Positions 63,474 through 64,000 of a stretch of DNA of 64,000 nucleotides are shown here, in pieces. The position numbers and the translations under genes were made by a program. Numbering within the stretch: the first letter of the stretch is position 1; each line of letters starts with the position of its first letter. The notes beneath the pieces are model-generated. The model searched no databases and had not been told where the DNA came from. It worked only from the letters and a program-made list of their open reading frames with translations. This DNA comes from Mangrovibacter yixingensis (lineage in GTDB: Bacteria > Pseudomonadota > Gammaproteobacteria > Enterobacterales > Enterobacteriaceae). The stretch spans positions 62,001 through 126,000 of the forward strand of contig NZ_JAIVKM010000001.1 in assembly GCF_020523985.1 (NCBI RefSeq). The letters are read 5' to 3'.

Positions 63474-63976
63474 TTATTAAATATTGTTACTGGCTTAATT
63501 GGTATAGTTTCAGGCTAATCAATCTTGCAAGCATCATGCCACTGAATGTGCTACCACCTTTATTCTCTGTCTTATGAATGAATTACTTTCTCTGGCCTTT
63601 TTACGTGTTGAACATAATTGAGGAGATAGTTTCTCAGGGGTATTTTTTATTTTGCACCAAAATAATACGCATGCCTTTATTTGATTCATTAATTGCACCC
63701 TGATCGTGCGTTTTAATGTTTAATTAGGGTGTGCGTTTTTTTATGTGCTCAATTGTTTTTTTATTGTTGTTTATGTGTGGGTGGAAATATTTAAGGTGTT
63801 TTTCATGTGTTAACCATCTTGCATAGTTTTTTTAAAGTTAAAGGCAAAAAATTTACTAGTTGCCACTATCGCAGGAGTGCCGACATAGTGTAATTCAGCA
63901 TTGATTACGGGAAATGCCCCATAGTTGCTCATGGGGAATCGCGTAATTCCATTATTTTAAATGAGCGAAATAGCCC
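63474..63976. other. Long intergenic region with inverted repeats
   Basis: About 500 bases, markedly AT-rich in the right half. GCACCCT (63695-63701) can pair with AGGGTG (63726-63731), followed by a run of T from 63735, resembling a weak terminator or attenuator. A stronger structure lies at 63904-63947. No other ORF, tRNA or known riboswitch was recognised. The region should contain promoters for the LysR gene and the rightward gene at 63977. Confidence 0.5.
63904..63947 (+). promoter_or_regulatory. Two-part hairpin in the leader of the right-edge gene
   Basis: ATTACG (63904-63909) pairs with CGTAAT (63942-63947), and inside it CCCCAT (63917-63922) pairs with ATGGGG (63931-63936), with an asymmetric internal loop. 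It ends 29 bases before the ATG at 63977, so it could control that gene as RNA, or act as DNA for a dimeric regulator. Confidence 0.45.
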
Positions 63977-64000
63977 ATGACTTTTGACTGGAACTACATG
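63977..64000 (+). CDS. Start of a probable amino-acid ABC transporter permease (cut by window edge)
   Basis: Only eight codons are visible, MTFDWNYM. An opening of this form (M-x-FDW-x-YM) is typical of polar amino-acid ABC permeases. The position, divergent from LysR beside a RidA/DUF1028/M20/flavin monooxygenase set, also fits a transporter for the pathway. A mini-ORF, ATG at 63961 to TGA at 63985-63987 (MSEIAHDF), overlaps the start in another frame. Identification is tentative because so little is seen. Confidence 0.45.

Noticed and set aside
1-64000. tRNA, rRNA, insertion sequence, integrase or CRISPR array
   Set aside because: Looked for on both strands; no transposase-like frame, terminal repeats, tRNA-like cloverleaf or regular spaced repeats were found by eye. 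A tRNA or covariance scan would be decisive.

Overview
The window looks like chromosome of an enteric gamma-proteobacterium (Enterobacterales, probably Enterobacteriaceae). The signs are a complete aryl-polyene operon in the ape gene order known from E. coli, an otn/ltn (ygbIJKLMN) tetronate operon, a CspA-family gene with a cold-box leader followed by a YmcF/YnfQ-like small protein, an mdtABC-type RND pump and a YoaK-like 30-residue membrane protein. I do not assign a genus. I see no rRNA, tRNA, insertion sequence or CRISPR array. Starts were chosen from the reading frame, the nearest plausible ribosome binding site and family N-termini.

Layout. 1-7187 is a rightward sugar-catabolic cluster, cut at the left edge: FGGY kinase, FucI-like isomerase, DapA/NanA-type lyase, cytosolic sialidase-fold protein, MFS symporter and LacI regulator. 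7368-8123 is a small leftward module whose untranslated leader is built like the C4/CI antisense-RNA immunity regions of P1/P4-type phages. 8265-10996 holds a divergent SDR/AraC pair, a Nudix hydrolase and an overlapping 50-residue XapX protein. 11036-13893 is a pair of Tat-exported hydrolases (esterase and ceramidase-like). 14101-16227 holds TetR, a PanE-like reductase and an NTF2-like protein. 16328-17291 is a cold-shock locus with two zinc-ribbon small proteins. 17510-20350 holds LysR and three exported or lipidated proteins (CMD, cupin, cyclophilin-like). 20529-23708 is a large HD-GYP sensor.

24864-39502 is the aryl-polyene (APE) operon apeB to apeR, read leftward with overlapping or abutting genes. 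It encodes starter activation (ApeH), two carrier proteins (ApeE/F), ketosynthases (ApeO/C/R), ketoreductase (ApeQ), dehydratases (ApeI/P), methyltransferase (ApeB), acyl and glycosyl transferases (ApeD/J), thioesterase (ApeK) and export (ApeL/M/N, ApeG). A lipoprotein gene lies just upstream. 40312-42020 is an XRE regulator divergent from a SAM methyltransferase. 42339-51279 is a self-contained tripartite RND pump (MdtA, MdtB and MdtC homologues plus an outer-membrane factor), without the mdtD-baeSR genes of E. coli.

51521-57669 is the tetronate operon (ltnD-otnK-otnC-otnI-ygbN) with its divergent DeoR-family regulator and a good CRP-like site between them. 57723-64000 holds a MocA-family oxidoreductase, then a leftward LysR / flavin monooxygenase / RidA / DUF1028 / M20 deacetylase group. 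At the very right edge a rightward gene begins that looks like an amino-acid ABC permease, suggesting uptake and breakdown of an amino-acid-like nitrogen compound.

The most interesting points are the orphan C4-like antisense RNA module, the sialidase/FucI/DapA sugar cluster, the HD-GYP sensor with a solute-binding domain and an interrupted catalytic domain, the serine-rich insert in the MdtB homologue, and several perfect hairpins in non-coding DNA.
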